64,000 bases of DNA from Aquila chrysaetos chrysaetos. Taxonomy: Eukaryota > Chordata > Aves > Accipitriformes > Accipitridae. Positions within the stretch are counted from its first letter, which is position 1. Each line of letters starts with the position of its first letter. The position numbers were made by a program, and so were the translations under genes. Below, piece by piece: positions 38,891 through 53,100 of this stretch. The notes under the pieces are model-generated. The model saw nothing but the letters and a program-made list of their open reading frames with translations. It searched no databases and had not been told where the DNA came from. The DNA lies in contig NW_024470391.1 of assembly GCF_900496995.4 (NCBI RefSeq), positions 122,010-186,009 on the forward strand, read 5' to 3'.

Positions 38891-41800
38891 GGGAGGATCC
38901 AGCCTGCTCTGGTGGGGCTGTCAAAAAAGGGGCGCAGGGGTGCTCTGCCTCCCATTGAGGGAGCCCGGCTTCGTTAAGCCCAGCGCCACCGCAGATGTTA
39001 ATGAACTGTTGCCAAAGACGTAAATTCGTGGTTTCACCTTCCTATTATGCAGCGTGCTCCGTCTGGGCAGGCAGCATCAAATCAGGTCGTTAAAATCTCT
39101 TGGCCTGACGAAGGGGGGAGCGCCGGCTGGCGCAGTACCGGCTCAGAGCTTTTTTATTTCCCTGTTTTCTGAGGCCGGGCTGTGCGAAGCTGACGTGGTG
39201 GCTGCCTGCCCGGGAGCAGTGGCTGCCTGCCTGCAGCACCGGCACGGCCGCACGTTGTGCAAACGTGACGGTGTTTTTACCATCACCAATACCACATCAG
39301 GGCCTTTCCAGCAACCGGAGAGGGAGCTGAGTGCTGATCTCTCTCTAAATACACCTTGAAATCACCTCCTGACACCGATGTCTCCTCACCCTGCCGTGCT
39401 GGAGCCTCCTGGCTCGTTGGGAGCACGTGTAATTAATGTGCCATGCAGGGGGAAGAGCAGGAGATGGCCGTGTCAGTCCCGGTTTGCATTCTTGGCGTGC
39501 CTCGCTCCCCTGACCCTGCAGCTTCTGGCTCAGAGGAAACCTTGTGCTGCAAAAAAAAGCTGAGCCCAGCCAGAAATTCGCGCTCTGTGGAGCATATTTG
39601 GGTCTGGTGGCGTTGGAGAATTGTGCCGAAAGGTGTCGGTCGCTGTCCGCGTGTGCTGTGACGAAGCACAGCTGTCCACAGCGAGGACATGGAGGTATGC
39701 AAGGGGTCTGAAGCATCTCCATCTTGTTAATGCTCAAGGGGAGGCCCTGGGTTTTGTGCTTGTGATTGTGTGTGGGGTTGGGTTTTTTTTTTTTTTCCTC
39801 CCTGAAACAAATACTTCAGCTGATTAAAATGTTCTGCCTCCGAGGTGACTCCTCCTCTTTCCTTTGAGAGCAGGCTCCTGCAGAATAGCTGCTGCACTGG
39901 GAGGTGGATTTAACAAGCGCTGGGGTAGGGCTCCTGTGCTCCTCCTGCGTCCCTGGCGGATCGCCTCCCCCATCTCCCAGAGCTTCCTAACGGTCTTTTG
40001 CTAATGAAGAGCGGTACAGTAATGTGGCATCCCAGCTTTGGCGTCGTAAGAGGTGGCAGCAACAGCAAGACTCCAGTGTCTTAACCCCATGAGAAATCCC
40101 CCCCTTTTCTGGTGCCTTCCTCACCAGGAATATCCGCGGTGTCGTATCGGTGGAGGAACAGCCGGGGTGAAGGTGGGGATGTCGGCAGCGATGGGGTGAA
40201 GGCTTGGCTGATGCTGACGGAGCCTGGGGCTGGCCGCAGAGCATCCCTCCTTCACCTCCCACTCTGTGCACGTGATTTAATGAGTTCCCTTGCAGTTGGG
40301 TGAGAGGGACGTGGCCGATTTAGGAGCCTGGTATATTTGGGCTGATGGTCCCTGCTCGGCGCATCAGGACTCTCAACTCCATCAGAACTATCAAGGGTTC
40401 GTGCAGGGACCCCTCTGCCCTCAGAGTAGAGAGGGAGTGAGAAGAGGAGGTTGCCCACCCCACGTCTTTCTTGCTCAATAAGGATTTCTAAGCCCAAACC
40501 ATGTTTAGAAGTACAGTCCGCTGCCAGGTTGCATTAAAATCATCATTACAAGTAATTCCCCTCCGAGGCTGCTGGGACAGCGAGACTGGTTGCACATAAA
40601 TGGACAGGACTTTGGCTTACTTGGTGCTTGTTTATCGTCTGAAGCTTTCTGTCGCCTGTCGACCCACTCCCAGGTCAGGCAACGTCCCCATGGAGCTCTT
40701 CCCAATGCGGATTACCAACCTTTTGCTGCTGCTGGGGTTATCTGGTTTCGATAAATAATCACAGAATAAAAACAACGCAGTCTCAGCAATCTCCCTCTCA
40801 CACAGCCTCAAATGTGCACTGTTCCTTCAGCAGGAGTCAGGTGTGTGGGGGACCCCACCTCAAGTTTTGGGGTGCTGGCATCACCGTGGGATGCGCAGCC
40901 GACTGAGGGCTCCCATCCTCCACGAAGGAGCACTGAGAGGTAAATGCAGAGCACGGTGGCTCCGAGCCTGCCGAAGGCTAATCGGGTTTTGTCAAGCCCT
41001 GGGTCGAGCCTGTACTCGCTTTTCTTGTTTCTTTTTTCTTTTTATCCGTTGCTGAAGAGCCAGAGCATCTGAATTAAATAAATGGAGGAGCTTTGGATGG
41101 TTTTGTTTACTTCTCCGGTGACTTAACGCCTTGTTCAGCTGTCAGAATAAACATATCAGCTACAGATTGAGTTTCTCTCCTCCACCCGTGACCAAAGGGA
41201 TCTTCTGCGTGCGGAGGAACCTGTTTGTCCTGGCCAGGATAGGTGGGAGCAGAAGATGTCAGATATACGCTGGGAGACTCTTTTCTTCTTTTTTAAATCA
41301 GTTCGGAACTTCTTCTTGAAATCACACTCGAGGGTTTGGTTAACCCCACTGCAAGCGGGGTAGTCACAGGTGTAATAGCTCCTTGGCTGGCTCAGCAGTT
41401 GTTCCTGATCCCCTCTCCCAAAACAGTCCATCCTTCCACGTTTTTCCACACCAGTTGTTAAACTGTTTCTGCTTCCAGAACAGATATCCCGAAAATGGCA
41501 TGCGATTTTGCATTTCTTGACATCCTTTAGTTAAAAGCACCTGCTTTCTGCATTGCCAGGTACATAGTAGGATGGGGTTTCCCTCGTTTTGGATCTTTTA
41601 GGCTGGATTTTGCTCAAGGATTGTCACTATTTTTTGAAAAGTTGCATGTTCGCCTGATACCGCTTTGCTGAGAAAGCAGCCGTGTGTGGAGCTTGTCCTT
41701 GGGGCCAAGCTGCTGGTGCTCTTTGCTGATTAAAATGGACGTATGTACCCAAGCACAGATTTAGATCTTGGCTCGAGGCCCTTGCCTGTGCTTCTGGCTG

Positions 41801-42944
41801 GCGTAGGTGTAGGTCTGCAGGGTTTTGAGGAAGGATTTTGGGTCAGGACAGCAGCTCACCACTCCTGGAGGAGCCTGGGCTCGGGCATTTCCAGTCCTCC
41901 CACCCCTCCGGCACATCCAGCTGGAGATGGATGCTCTGGGTCCATGTATGGACATTAGGTCCAGACTAAAACCCAAGCATGTGAAGGCTGCTCAGGTAGC
42001 TCTCAGGGGCCACACGCCTCTGCTGCCTCCCAGGGGTTCAGCACGTCATCTCTGCTCAGAAATGAGCTCCGCTCATCCCTCTTGGCTGGCTCCCTATTTA
42101 ATTTCTGCCATAATTATTTTCTGGTGCCCTGAGGTGCGGTCCTCTTGCCCTCCGCACAGCAGTCAGGCACTGGAGCACTTCCACACGGAGATTAAATGAA
42201 CGAAGACTTTCCAAGCATTCGCCAGTTCAGGGAGAAACGCTGTTTGAATGTAATGGTGGGTAAAGCGGAGGTTGGTAGGCGGAGTGAGTTTTGTGTGATG
42301 TCCTGCATCGAAGGGTCTCCTGGCAAAGCAGAGTAGAGCCAGAGGATTAATTTGGGTCCGGAGCTGATTTTGGAAAGTGATTTCCCAAAGCACCCCAAGA
42401 TTTCATCTCCCGTGTGTCCGTGCGTGCAGCTAATTCTGCTTTACGGGGAGAAATTCGGTCTGCGGAGCTTCTGCCTGTATCTCTGGAAACTGAGATAAGG
42501 GTAATTGGAGCTCATGCTTCGAGGCACAAATTGTGTCTGCGGGGAATGGGAGGACCAGCCCTTTTCTGGTGCAATATTGTGCCACAGAGTTTTAAGGGGG
42601 AGTTTCTGGTGCTGGGTGGCTTTGTCTGACGGGGGAGATTGCACTGGCTCCATGAACCTTTAGAGAATAAGGTAAAATTCGGTATTAGCTGAATCAAAGC
42701 TGGTGGGTTTGATTTTTGGCCAGAGCTCTTGGTGGGTACACCAAAACCCAGGTGTACCCCATTTCTTTTTGTATAAAATATTCCAGTAGTTTTGGAAAAA
42801 TCCCATCACCATCATTGTTGTTTCTTCCTCTTGCGCTGTTTTTTTTGAGTGTGGTAGCTGGTTGCATGGAGGACGGGAATCCTTTTCCGAAGCTTGCCGT
42901 CGGTGGCTTCTGCTGTTCTCTAGCACCTCTTCTCCAAAGACCTC

Positions 42945-43110
42945 AGAGCTCTTCGTAATCATCTTCCACTCGGAGAAGCTGATATTATCCTGCTCTATTG
43001 AAGGGGAAACCGAAGTGCCCAGAGGTGACTCACTCCTCGTTGCAGGGCAAGTCAGGAGACGAGCCGTGAACAGACTCCCAGAAACCTGCCTTTTGGCATT
43101 AAAGCAGGAA
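42945..43110 (+). mobile_element. Old MIR-like SINE fragment
   Basis: The order of short matches follows the MIR core and 3' part: ATATTATCCTGCTCTATTG, AAGGGGAAACCGAAGTGCCC, AGAGGTGACTCACT, GCAGGGCAAGTCAGGAG, CGAGCCGTGAACAGACTCCC. Divergence is high, as expected for an element that predates the bird-mammal split. Confidence 0.5.
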
Positions 43111-46100
43111 AAGGACTGGAGTTGTGGCAGGGTGATGACTGCAGAGTGGATGGAAAAAGGCAAAAATTAAAATAGTTTTGCACTCAAAGCCTAAGCTTTT
43201 TGCCACGAAGAAAATGCCTCGCTAGGCTGGTTTTTGTGCGTGCTGGTAACCATTTCGGACCCGGTGTTGCTTTGCCACTGCTCTGTGGAGCATCAAATGC
43301 AGATGGAAATAGCAAGGCTTCATGTTTGCGCAGCTCTGAAACAATATTTTGATTTTCTGGCTTAACCCTCGCTCCACTGATGCTGGGCTTTGCCAAAACA
43401 ATTACTCTCTTACAGCTGTTCACAGCAATATCCTGTGGTATCAAGGCAATTGTACCGGTATAAATAAATTGGGAGATTTATCCAGATGTGAAATAACCTG
43501 TCGAAAGCTCCCCTCTGTTTTCTAGCAGGTAGTACCCTGATTTTGGATCGCGAGGTGTCTGTACAAAGAGCTGTGCCCACGCAGACGGGTGCTGCAGCCG
43601 TCCCCAATTTCAGCCAGTGGCATTGCCAGCCATGTCACAGAGTCAAATGGTCACTCACTGTCACAAGCTCTGCTGAATCCAAACTGATTTATTCCTTAAA
43701 AACAACCCCAACAAAACAACCTCCTGCAATTGTTTCCCTTCCCGTTTGTGGCGGGCGATGGGATTAAGGTTTAACCTCTCTCTGCCTGGTCTGCGGGTGG
43801 CTTCGGAGGGAGCTTGGCAGGCACTTGCCTTCTCTCCCCGCAAGCCCTGGCTTGTCGAGGTCCGCAGGCTCCTGCACCTGAAACTTCTGCGCAAGCACTT
43901 TCCGCGCGCTCGGGGCGGGAGCGGCGATGTCTCATCGTGGGATGCCGCTGAACTCCATGGTGGGGGTCACGTAGCCACGGCCCCCGCTCAGTACCGCCGA
44001 CTCGGTGGTCCAGCACCCATGCCTCTAAGGCATTGGGCTCACTTTTTCGCCCCTGCTTCCCCGGACGGTCAGAGCCGTCTTGCTGCACATCGTGCCAGGG
44101 CGGTGGGACGGTGCTGGGGTGTCCCGCTCTGCGGCTCAGTGCCCCCCAGCAGGACGGAGGAGACGTGGCCTCGCGAAAGGCTCCTCTTCGTCAGCGAATG
44201 TCTCGCAGTGGCCGCAGGTAAAACACCTGGGGCTGCTCTGTGCCGCGCAGGTTGAGCTCAAGCCCCGCTGCTGGAGGTGCAGGGACGTGCACCGAGCACC
44301 GGCGGTTAGGCAGAGCTTTGATGTACTGGTTCCCTGTGCCGCCGCGTCCTGCGGGCCGGAAGTTTTGCTTTGGGACAACAGGATTAAAGAAAATTAATCT
44401 CCTTTGATCGAGCTTTTGAGGCTGAGTTTGGGGAGGTGCATTGCCTCTGAAACCAGGAGGATCCTTGCAGGGGTTGCTAAGTACTTCAAATGCTTTGAAT
44501 TCCAGGATTCCTCCATCGTCTGCCTGGGGACATCAGGTTGTTTAAGCCATAATCCGTCCTTTAATCCATCCCAGGTATCGCACCGTGCTCTCCTGCCACC
44601 TGCACGCTCAGGCAGCCTCGACCAGGTCCGTTTTTGGCCGCTCGTCTTCCTCGAGCGGCGCAGTGCAGGGCTGGAAGGCTGACACCTCTCCTCCTCTTTG
44701 AAGATTGCCGCTCCCAGCTCGGGATGGTTCCCTCCTCGCTTGTGCAAAGCCAGCTGGGCCAGTTCAACCCGCCCTCGCCGGCAGGTTAAACAAACCCGAG
44801 CAAAGCATTACGCTTCCGCCGTCTCGGCAAGGCAGACATCGACGTCCTCGGCTGGAAGAGGACGCCCGTCTCTGCCGCTTTGCTTCAGGTCTGTCCTTCG
44901 AGATCTTCCATCCTCAGAGAATGTGATGCCATCGAGGAAATCCCAGGTTTCCAGCTGAGCTGCCGGTGGCCCTTCTAGTACGAGGTGATTTATCAGCAGG
45001 TACGAAATCCTCTTGGCGCAGTCCTCGCTGTGCAAATATCGAGCCGTTGTTCGGGGTTTTTAAAGCAAAATGGAAGAACAAAGTCTGGAGCAATATCAGC
45101 TTGAAGCCGTGTGAGTTTATTGCCAAATAAAAGGCGATAGCAGGGCTGAGTCTGTACAGCATAGGCCGTGGGGAGATGAAGTCTCTGTAATAGCTGATAC
45201 ATCGCTTTTTTCCACTGATATTTTGAAACTTTGTTGTGCGAGCGAAGCCTGCTTCATCTTCTGGTAGGGCTGAGTTGCGAGTGGAGTTTGTTTTGGAGAC
45301 AAGCTTTTGTTCTGGTGCTCTGAGGCGCTATCGGGATGTGCTTGCACAGTGGGAAGGGACTAATTAGGTGGTACCAAGCAGGCAAGGGTGCTGCAGGTTC
45401 AGGAAACATCAGAATCGTCTGCAAGGCGAGGATTAGGAAGACATGTGCCTTCGCTAAGATTTGGGGGCTAGAGCTATTTCTTTAGTGTGCTTATATCTTT
45501 ATATGAATTAATTAGTGTGTTTCACAAGGCTCTGAAATTGATGCTGGGGGCTCTTTGTGCTCTTGGCAGCTGAAGAGAGCAGCTGGTGAATTTTTGTAGT
45601 CGCAGCAGCTTTTGAAGACGTGCGAATCGGAGGTTTTTAAGCCTCTGCTTGTTCGTACTGACACAAGAGAAATAACTTTCCAGAAGCACAAATGGGTCTT
45701 GCCTCTTGCATTAACAGAGACGCCGTGACTCGAGTTCTTCCCAGTTCTCCGTTGCTGTTTTTCTCCTTCCCAAACAGATAAAACGAGGAACGCATGAACA
45801 CTAAAATGTGATCTGAAGCCAGTTCTCAAGCTCCTGCGGGGCTTGGGATGAATTCAGTGCTTTTCACCAAGCTAGGTAACATCTTAAATTGCTGTGGCCA
45901 CGACTCTCTGTTAAGGTTTTAAGCGAACCACCTTTTCCCTCCGAGCATGCGTGCAGCTCTCGCATCCCAAAAGGGTCCAGCGCCGACGGATGCAGGCTTG
46001 TGAATTCGCCCAGCCCAGGTGTCTGCCCGTGGAGCTGCCGTTCAAGACCCCCCACGCGATGCGGCAGCATCGGGATCCTCCATCCTGGTGATGCCGGGAA

Positions 46101-48725
46101 CATCCTGCTTGAGCTGCACCGAAACACGCTCCTTCACCACGTCCTCTGAACACCCATGGCACTCTGGTATCTTCTCCAGCCAAGCAGCGTGAGGTCGTGA
46201 CTTGTGAAATTGGAGAGGGGAAAAAAAAAAAAAAAAAAGAACAAGTGGTGGGAGAGGTTAGTCTTCATCTGATGGTCTTTTTTTATTATTTTTTTCCCCC
46301 CGGACGCCACATCCTTCTGATGTGATTCTAGGAAAGCTTCCAAGAGCCAATTAGCAGTCCAATGGTGGTGCAGAAGATATTTTGATCCATGAATATTCTG
46401 AAAGAGAATAAATACGAGGAAAATTAGTGCAAATGGGAAGTGAGCAATCTTGTTGTAAACCATGATAAATGATTAACATTCCCGACTGTGGTTTTTTTAC
46501 CCAGCCTCCCTACTTGTAAAAGGCATTTGAATAAAAATAAGACCTTCTCAGCTGCGAGACATCATCGAGCTCCGTTGGATGGAGTTGGCAGAGGCGCAGC
46601 CGTGGTGGCTCAACTCTTATCACCCGCAGGTGCCTGCTGCTCTCCCCCGTCTCGCCCTCGCTGCCCAGTTCGTGGTCTGGCACCTTCCCGGCAAACGCCA
46701 ATGGGGTGGACTGTGCGTGGCGGAGGCCCGCAGCTGCTCAGGTGCTTGGCACGGCAGGCTGCAGTTGATTTGCAATGCCAGGCAAACCTCCCAAGTTTGT
46801 CTGAGAGATTCGCCAGCTCATCAGGCCAATTTGAGGGTGTTTGAGCAAACACTGAAGGAAAGAAAAGAGAGGAGTGAAATATGCACGCTGACATCAAAGC
46901 CTTGCTTTTCTGTGCCGGAGAGGGCTCGGACACTGTTCCTCCTCGCAGCAAGCGAACCGGAGAGTGCACGCTACCTCATGGGACCCACCAATTAGTGCTG
47001 CTTTCGTTTAGGAAAAGGCATCACTCTCTTTCAGCCAGAAGACAGTGGAAGAGGCAGAAGCTTTAGGCAGCAGAGTTGTGATCCTCACCCTTAGGTGAGG
47101 CTCCGATGCCCAGGTGAGGAGCTCCTCAGCTCATCCTCACACAGAGGGTCCGGATCACACCTAGAGTCCCCTGGCCAGGCTTCAGGGGTCACGTATCTTA
47201 ACAAGGGGTCTTAAAACCAGCAAAACCCACGGGAGCTGGGGCTGCAGGTCGCCGGTCCCGGCCATGAGGGGCTTGGTTACTGCAGCACCAGCGTGTGCCG
47301 GCAGTCCCCGCCGATGGGCACGCTTCACCGGTGTGCTCTGCGCCCACACCCCAGAGCACGGACACGCTTTTAGGGGCTCTTGAGAAAGCTGGGTGAAGGC
47401 ACTGAGGGGACGCGCAGTGGGAGGGAGGCACGCTGGAAGCGCGGCATGGCGAAGGGCTGCTACCCCGACCGGGGGAAATTACCGGGGCTGGGAGGGCCGG
47501 TTCTTCCTGCCGGGATGGCCGACAGGTTTTCTGCCGGCTCTCGCCTGCCCTTTCCCTCTCCTTCCTTCCCTGTCTCTTGATCCCCAGCCACCCGGAGGGG
47601 CACTTGACTGGCTGCTTTGTTTCAAATGTTGCTGCCTCATTGGTTCCCGGCTCAAATCTCCTCTATTCCTGCTCCGCTTCTTTCAAGCTTCGTCTTTAAC
47701 CCCTCCGAGCCTCACGGCAGCCGCCCTGCCATCTCCTCTCCCGGCTATTTCTCCGTCCGCGCTCTCTTGACGGATTACCGGCCTTGCGGCGTGGGCGAGA
47801 GTTCAACGGCAGCGGCGCTCCCAGTCCTGGAAAATGGTAATAACGCCTGTTAAATCGCGGGGCCGTAGTGCCGGCGTTAGTCACTGCGTTGGGCGCGCGG
47901 AGACAGCGGCAAGCTGTTATTTTGGTTGCTGACTTCAGAGTGGGACTCACCACTGTGGGAAGTGAGCAGGACGAGCGTCGCTCAGCGAGCAGCTTTGCCT
48001 CGCTGGACCCCTTTTGGGGTACACCGGGGTTAACCGCGCTGCTCACTCCTGTCCCAATCCATCCCCGGCATCCAACCGCCGGAGGATGAAGGAGAGGAAA
48101 GTCCAGCCGTCCCGGTACAAGCCTGGAGCCCACGGGAGCCCAGCAGCAGGAGCGTCTGCCTGCGAAACCGGTTCTGGAGGGCGATAAGAGCAGGTTGGGA
48201 AGTACGTGAAGCTGGGAAAGTCAGCACTGCGGCGGGGAGGGGGAGAAAACACCAGTGGGGAGAGCTGTGTGCCGGGACCACTGCGCTGGCTGGGTCCTCC
48301 GTAGGCAGTGATCATGTCCCCCACGAGGCCAGGAGCGGCCATCGGGGTCCGGGAACCGGGTGGGGGGTCTGGGAGCGTGGACCCCAGGTGGCTTGGGGAG
48401 CTGATGGCAGATTGCCCCGACCCATAGGTCTCCCCACATCCCGGCCCCCGTCCTGCGCTCGTCCGCCCATCGCTCGCCGGTGCTGGGGGAGGCGCTTTGG
48501 AGTTTGCAGCGTCAGGAGTTGGAAGCTCTGCCGCTGGCCCGGAGCGTTGGGCCGGAGCTGCTGGCCTCCAGCGTGAGCTGTGACACCCCCCCCCCCTCCC
48601 CGGCCCCCTTTGCCCCACAAGGGGCCACCCGTGCACGGTTTTGGGGGGGTTCCTCAGCCCCCACGCCTCTCTTGGGGCGAGGGCTTGGGGCAATCTTCTC
48701 TCCCTCCTCCCCCTCTGGCTTGCAG

Positions 48726-48745
48726 GAAGCAGGAGGATGGTGAAG
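48726..48745 (+). other. Possible 20-base microexon in PAK4 intron 1
   Basis: GAAGCAGGAGGATGGTGAAG is preceded by a long pyrimidine tract ending GGCTTGCAG (48717-48725) and followed by the donor GTGAGTAA. Both sites are strong. It would belong to the PAK4 5' UTR and add an upstream ATG. Only splice-site quality supports it. Confidence 0.3.
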
Positions 48746-49819
48746 GTGAGTAATGCAGAGTCTGGCTGATTTTTATGTTTGGTGTTTTTAATGAGTTTTA
48801 ACCAGGCTGTTTTGGGAGGGGGGAGCACCGTGGGGGAGGCTTTCAGAGGAGGTTTATTCCGTTTCTGAGCCTGAGCCTGGTTGGGCGGTTGTTGGAGACG
48901 CACGGAGCAACAGGGGATCTCTCCATCTTGCTGGCTGAAGCAGGTCTGTTGTTCGTTAGCGGCGCTGTGAGGTGAGGCCGGTGTTTCGGGGGGAAACGGA
49001 GTTATTTCTGGCAAGGAAGACGGAGGGACTCTCATTTTCCTTGCGCGTAGTGGTGAGCCTGTTTGCATGGGAAGGAAAAGGGGAAAAATTGAAAACCCAG
49101 CAAGCAGGGGAAAACTGAACCCCACACCTGTGCCACACACAGGGTTTGGACTTTAAAAACTGGATATCCCTTTGGCACGGCGTCCTGCTCGGCCACAGCT
49201 GCCACGCAGGTTAATTGTGTGGAAGGGCTGGTCGCTGGCTAACGCTTCCCAGCTGGTGGCAAGCAAAAGGTTGTTCTTGCCTGGAAACAGGAGGAATATG
49301 TCAACAAGGAAATAATGTCACCCGGAGCCAGCTGCCTGCTGGCACGGTGGGAACGAGGCTTTGTGGGTTTGTGAGACCCCCTAAAACCCCTTATGTCTGA
49401 GCCTGACCTGGCCTGAAGAGAAGACCTGAATGCCAGAGTCGGTTCTGAATGGGTGCGTTGGGTGACAGTGCTGGCACCCGGGGGGTTCCTCTTGCTCTTG
49501 GGCGTCCCGTGGGCTCCTCTGAACCTCGGAGGAGGCTCTGGGTGAGCTGAGCTGATGTCAGGGGCAGACAGGACTCCAGAGCCCCCTTTGTGTGGGGTTT
49601 GTTTGTTGTTTTTTTTTTTTCCTCAAGCACCACGTAATTTATCCAACTTCTGAGCGCCCTCAGCTAAAATTGTGTCTCAAAATCCAAACTTCGCCTGCAT
49701 CGGGCAGAAAGTCTCTTTGCAGAGCCTGGGGTAGGGAGACCAGCTCTGGGATGTGAATGTGGTGCAGCTGCAGGACAAACAGCCCCTTTTTGCCGCTCCG
49801 GGCAGCAGGGGCAGCTGGA

Positions 49820-50110
49820 CCAGATGTTTATTTTGCTGGGCCCAATGTGTTTAAAGAGGAGGCGAGTGTGTGAACCATGTACAGCTGCACCAGAGATTTA
49901 TTCTTAGGCACAGGGACAAACGGGACGCTGCTTCTGGATCCTGCCGGGGATCTGTTAAATCTGTTTGCCATTTGTCCATGCTAATGGCAGGACACTCTCC
50001 TGCCAATGGACATTCAAATGTATCAGTTTCAGATTTTATGCAAGGGAACAAATTGCCTGCATGCACCTTTGTTAGCTTTTTTTTTCCCCCTTTATTTTTC
50101 ATTTGAAAGC
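49820..50110. promoter_or_regulatory. Candidate conserved noncoding element in PAK4 intron 1
   Basis: A non-repetitive, moderately AT-rich stretch includes ATGTGTTTAAAGAGG, GCCATTTGTCCATGCTAATG, TCCTGCCAATGGACATTC and TTTTATGCAAGGGAACAAA. Dense potential binding cores (CAAT, TAAT, ATGCAA) and absence of decay suggest an enhancer; this is an impression only. Confidence 0.25.
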
Positions 50111-53100
50111 TGCTAGCAAACTCCCCGCCAGCGATAACATAGGTTTCGGGGTGTTTGTCAGCAATGGAGAATATTCTGCCGTTTTGTTTACTCAGGGCTG
50201 CTAGAAGCGTTAGTTAATGGCTGACTAATTAAACAAAGCAGAGATAAAGGGAATCTGACCTGGGCTAGGACAGGGCTGAGGAATGTGCATAGCTCTGGTG
50301 GAGCCGAGTATCTAGCCAAGAGGGGGGAACGTGGGGGAGATGTTAACCCGCTCTTAACCCCTTCCTCCTTTTGCAGAGAGTCCCATCCCACCATCGAGAC
50401 CTCCTCCAGGCTCGGCTCGGTCCCCCTGCCCCTTTGCGCTGCCTGTTTTCCCCCAACCAGCCCCAAAAGGATTATTTTTTGCAAAGCCAGGGTAGATTTG
50501 GAGGCTGATTAGCTTAACTAGCAGGGTCCCAAGGCACTCGGATGCTCCAACCTCCGGTGTGCAGGTTGATGTATATCCTCCAGGTATATTTATTTTCCTT
50601 AGACTTCCCTGCAGTCAAACACAAAGCGAGCGTTTTTTAAACATCCCACTCAAAGTTTAGCGATTATGTCCCCAAAACCAGGAGACCCTTTGCCATCCAG
50701 AAACAGGACTTCGGTCCACACAGCGATTCTCCGCAAAGGCTCTTGCATGCGAGGAAGGATCCTGTGCAAAGGAAGGTGGTGTTTGGGAGCAAGAGGTGCA
50801 GGTGAAAGGAGGGGCCAGCCTTGGCTTTCCTTTTGGGCGCAGTCCTGCCACAGGGATGGCATGAAACGTCTGTTCCTCACCAAAACAGCAGCAGTCTGCC
50901 TGGGCTAGAAGCTACGGGAAGCGGACGTGATGCATGCTGTGACCGTAAAAGGATGAACTGAACAAAAGCACCCGCCCCGGGGTTACTTTTTAGCCATCAG
51001 GGTCTACAAGGTGAAGTTTTCCTGGCTCGGGAATCCTGTAAACCTGCTGGGTGCACGTTCACACCTTCATTTACCCCTAATTAATGTATTTGCCTGTGCA
51101 TGGTGCAGTTCAGGGTTCAACGCAGCCCAAGCCGGCACTGGGTTGTGCTGCAGACAGCCGGAGAGCAGCTATGTCAGACCTCTGGGGTGAGCAGGTAAAA
51201 CAGGGGATCACAAATACATGGGATTCCCTCCGTTTTTTAAAGGGAGACCAGGATGGAGGTGGAGGCATCCAGGCAGAGAAAAACTTTGCTAATGGATCGG
51301 GGATTTATTCAGAGAACCTCAAAGATTGGGAAAGCTGGAGAGGAGGGAGTGCCTTTGTGGACGCCTTGGACGTGGCGGGATGCTGGAGCACTGGAGTTGG
51401 GATTTCCTGTGTGGAGAAAGGGATTGTCTCGGGAGCTGTTGAGTTTCGCGCCGGGCAGCCTGTCGGAAGCAGATTCAGGAGACTAAAATGGAAGGAAACA
51501 GCCACAATCACCACCCGAAGGCAGTGAAAGTGGGAAAAACGGATCTGCCTCATGGCAGCCCTGGCTCTGCCGCTCTCCCTGTGCCCGCAGCAGGATTTTG
51601 GCATTGTCCCTGAGTCCCTGTGTGTCCCAGGATTGTCCCCCTTCTGCGGGATGGGGACAGTGTGCATAGTGGTGGGGTGTCACCCAGCTCCCCCAGGATT
51701 CAGCCTCTCGACTCGACCAACTTCAGTCCCCTTTCAAATTTTGTCAGCTTGCTTCTAGCCTGGTCCCAGGCACTGGCCACTGTGAAACCAGCTGGTGGGG
51801 TTAGGCACTAAAGGTCACGCTCGAATTGCATCCCACCAGCCACAGTGTCTCCCCAAAATCCTCCTGGTGAGCTCCTTTTGGGTTTGGGCACTGCAGGATG
51901 GCGCTGCTCCTTCTGAAACTGGAGAAACGAGGGAGTTAAATAAACAAACCTTAAATAGTGGCCTAAAATGCCAGGCTTCCTTGGGTTTGTTTTACTCGGC
52001 TGCCTCCACGTCCCCCATCCCATGTGGGAGGGGTGTGCTTCCTCCCAGTCGCCTGCTTTTACTAACAAACAAATAAAAACTGGTTTTTCCTCTGCCGACG
52101 GGCTTTTGCCAGCGAGACGCAGGGCTGGAGCTGGACATGGTGAGAGGCTTGCACCACCGTAGCTTGGTAGGCTCATCCCCGTGGTGGCATTCCCCTGGTG
52201 CCGGCGCTCTGTGTCCCCGGAGAGGGGATTTTTTTGGTACTTTTTTTGATGTTTCAAAGCCCAAGCTGCTTCTCACGTGAAAGCACCGACCTGCTGGTTT
52301 CAGGCAAGTGAAAGGTGGGTTAATTTGCAGCTTCATCCTCTTCTCTCCCTGGGGCTTGCACCTAAGGTGAGGAGCATTGGTGTATGGACACCGGGGCTCG
52401 CGCTCGAGCAGGAACCTGTTTAAAAGCATCATCTGACCCCCATTAATTACAGCACCTCCCGGACCACGGCTCGCCAAGTGCCAGCAGATCCCCGGCAGCG
52501 GCTGTGAACCAAGCTCTGTCATCCGCCGAGTCCAGAACAAGCCGGTAGTTACGGAGATCAGCTGGTTTTGGCAACCACCGGCAGACTTGGCAGCTCTCGA
52601 TCCCGCTGCCGGCGGGCAGGTGCTGGTGTTGCCGTCAGTAGCCGGAGTGCTGAGGTGGAAATAGCCGGCGCTACCGGTCTTTCCAGGCTGCAGCGAGGGT
52701 GTTTCAGCAAGGGGACGCTTTTCTCGCTCACCCCTTGTTCTGCATTCACTGCACTGACCACTGGCACCCCATGTGCATGGGGCTGGACCCAGAGGACGCT
52801 CGGCAGGTATTTAATGGGGGAGAAAAAAAAAATCAGAGTTTAAGGTACTTAAGTTGCTTTAGGAGCATTTTGAGTTGCTAATCTTTCCCCTCGACTGATG
52901 CTGGTGTTTAATAGGGTCCAATAGCTCCAACCCGTTTCTCTCTGGCTCTCATCCTGGTTGGAATATCAGCCGAGCCACAATGCACAGGAGCGAGGGCTCG
53001 CTCTTGAGTGCTCTTGCTTTAGCCCTGGGTGTGGTGTTATCCATCTAAAGCTTGATTTCTTTTTTTTCTCTTTACTGCCACTCAGAAATTTTTTATTTTC

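Noticed and set aside
46215-46245. Poly-A stretch as the tail of a processed pseudogene
   Set aside because: The upstream sequence does not resemble a coding region and no duplicated flank is obvious.
52690-52810. Exon-like segment with CIHCTDHWHPMCMGLDP and a GTATTT donor
   Set aside because: Short, not recognised, no partner exon nearby, and a weak donor; treated as chance within PAK4 intron 1.
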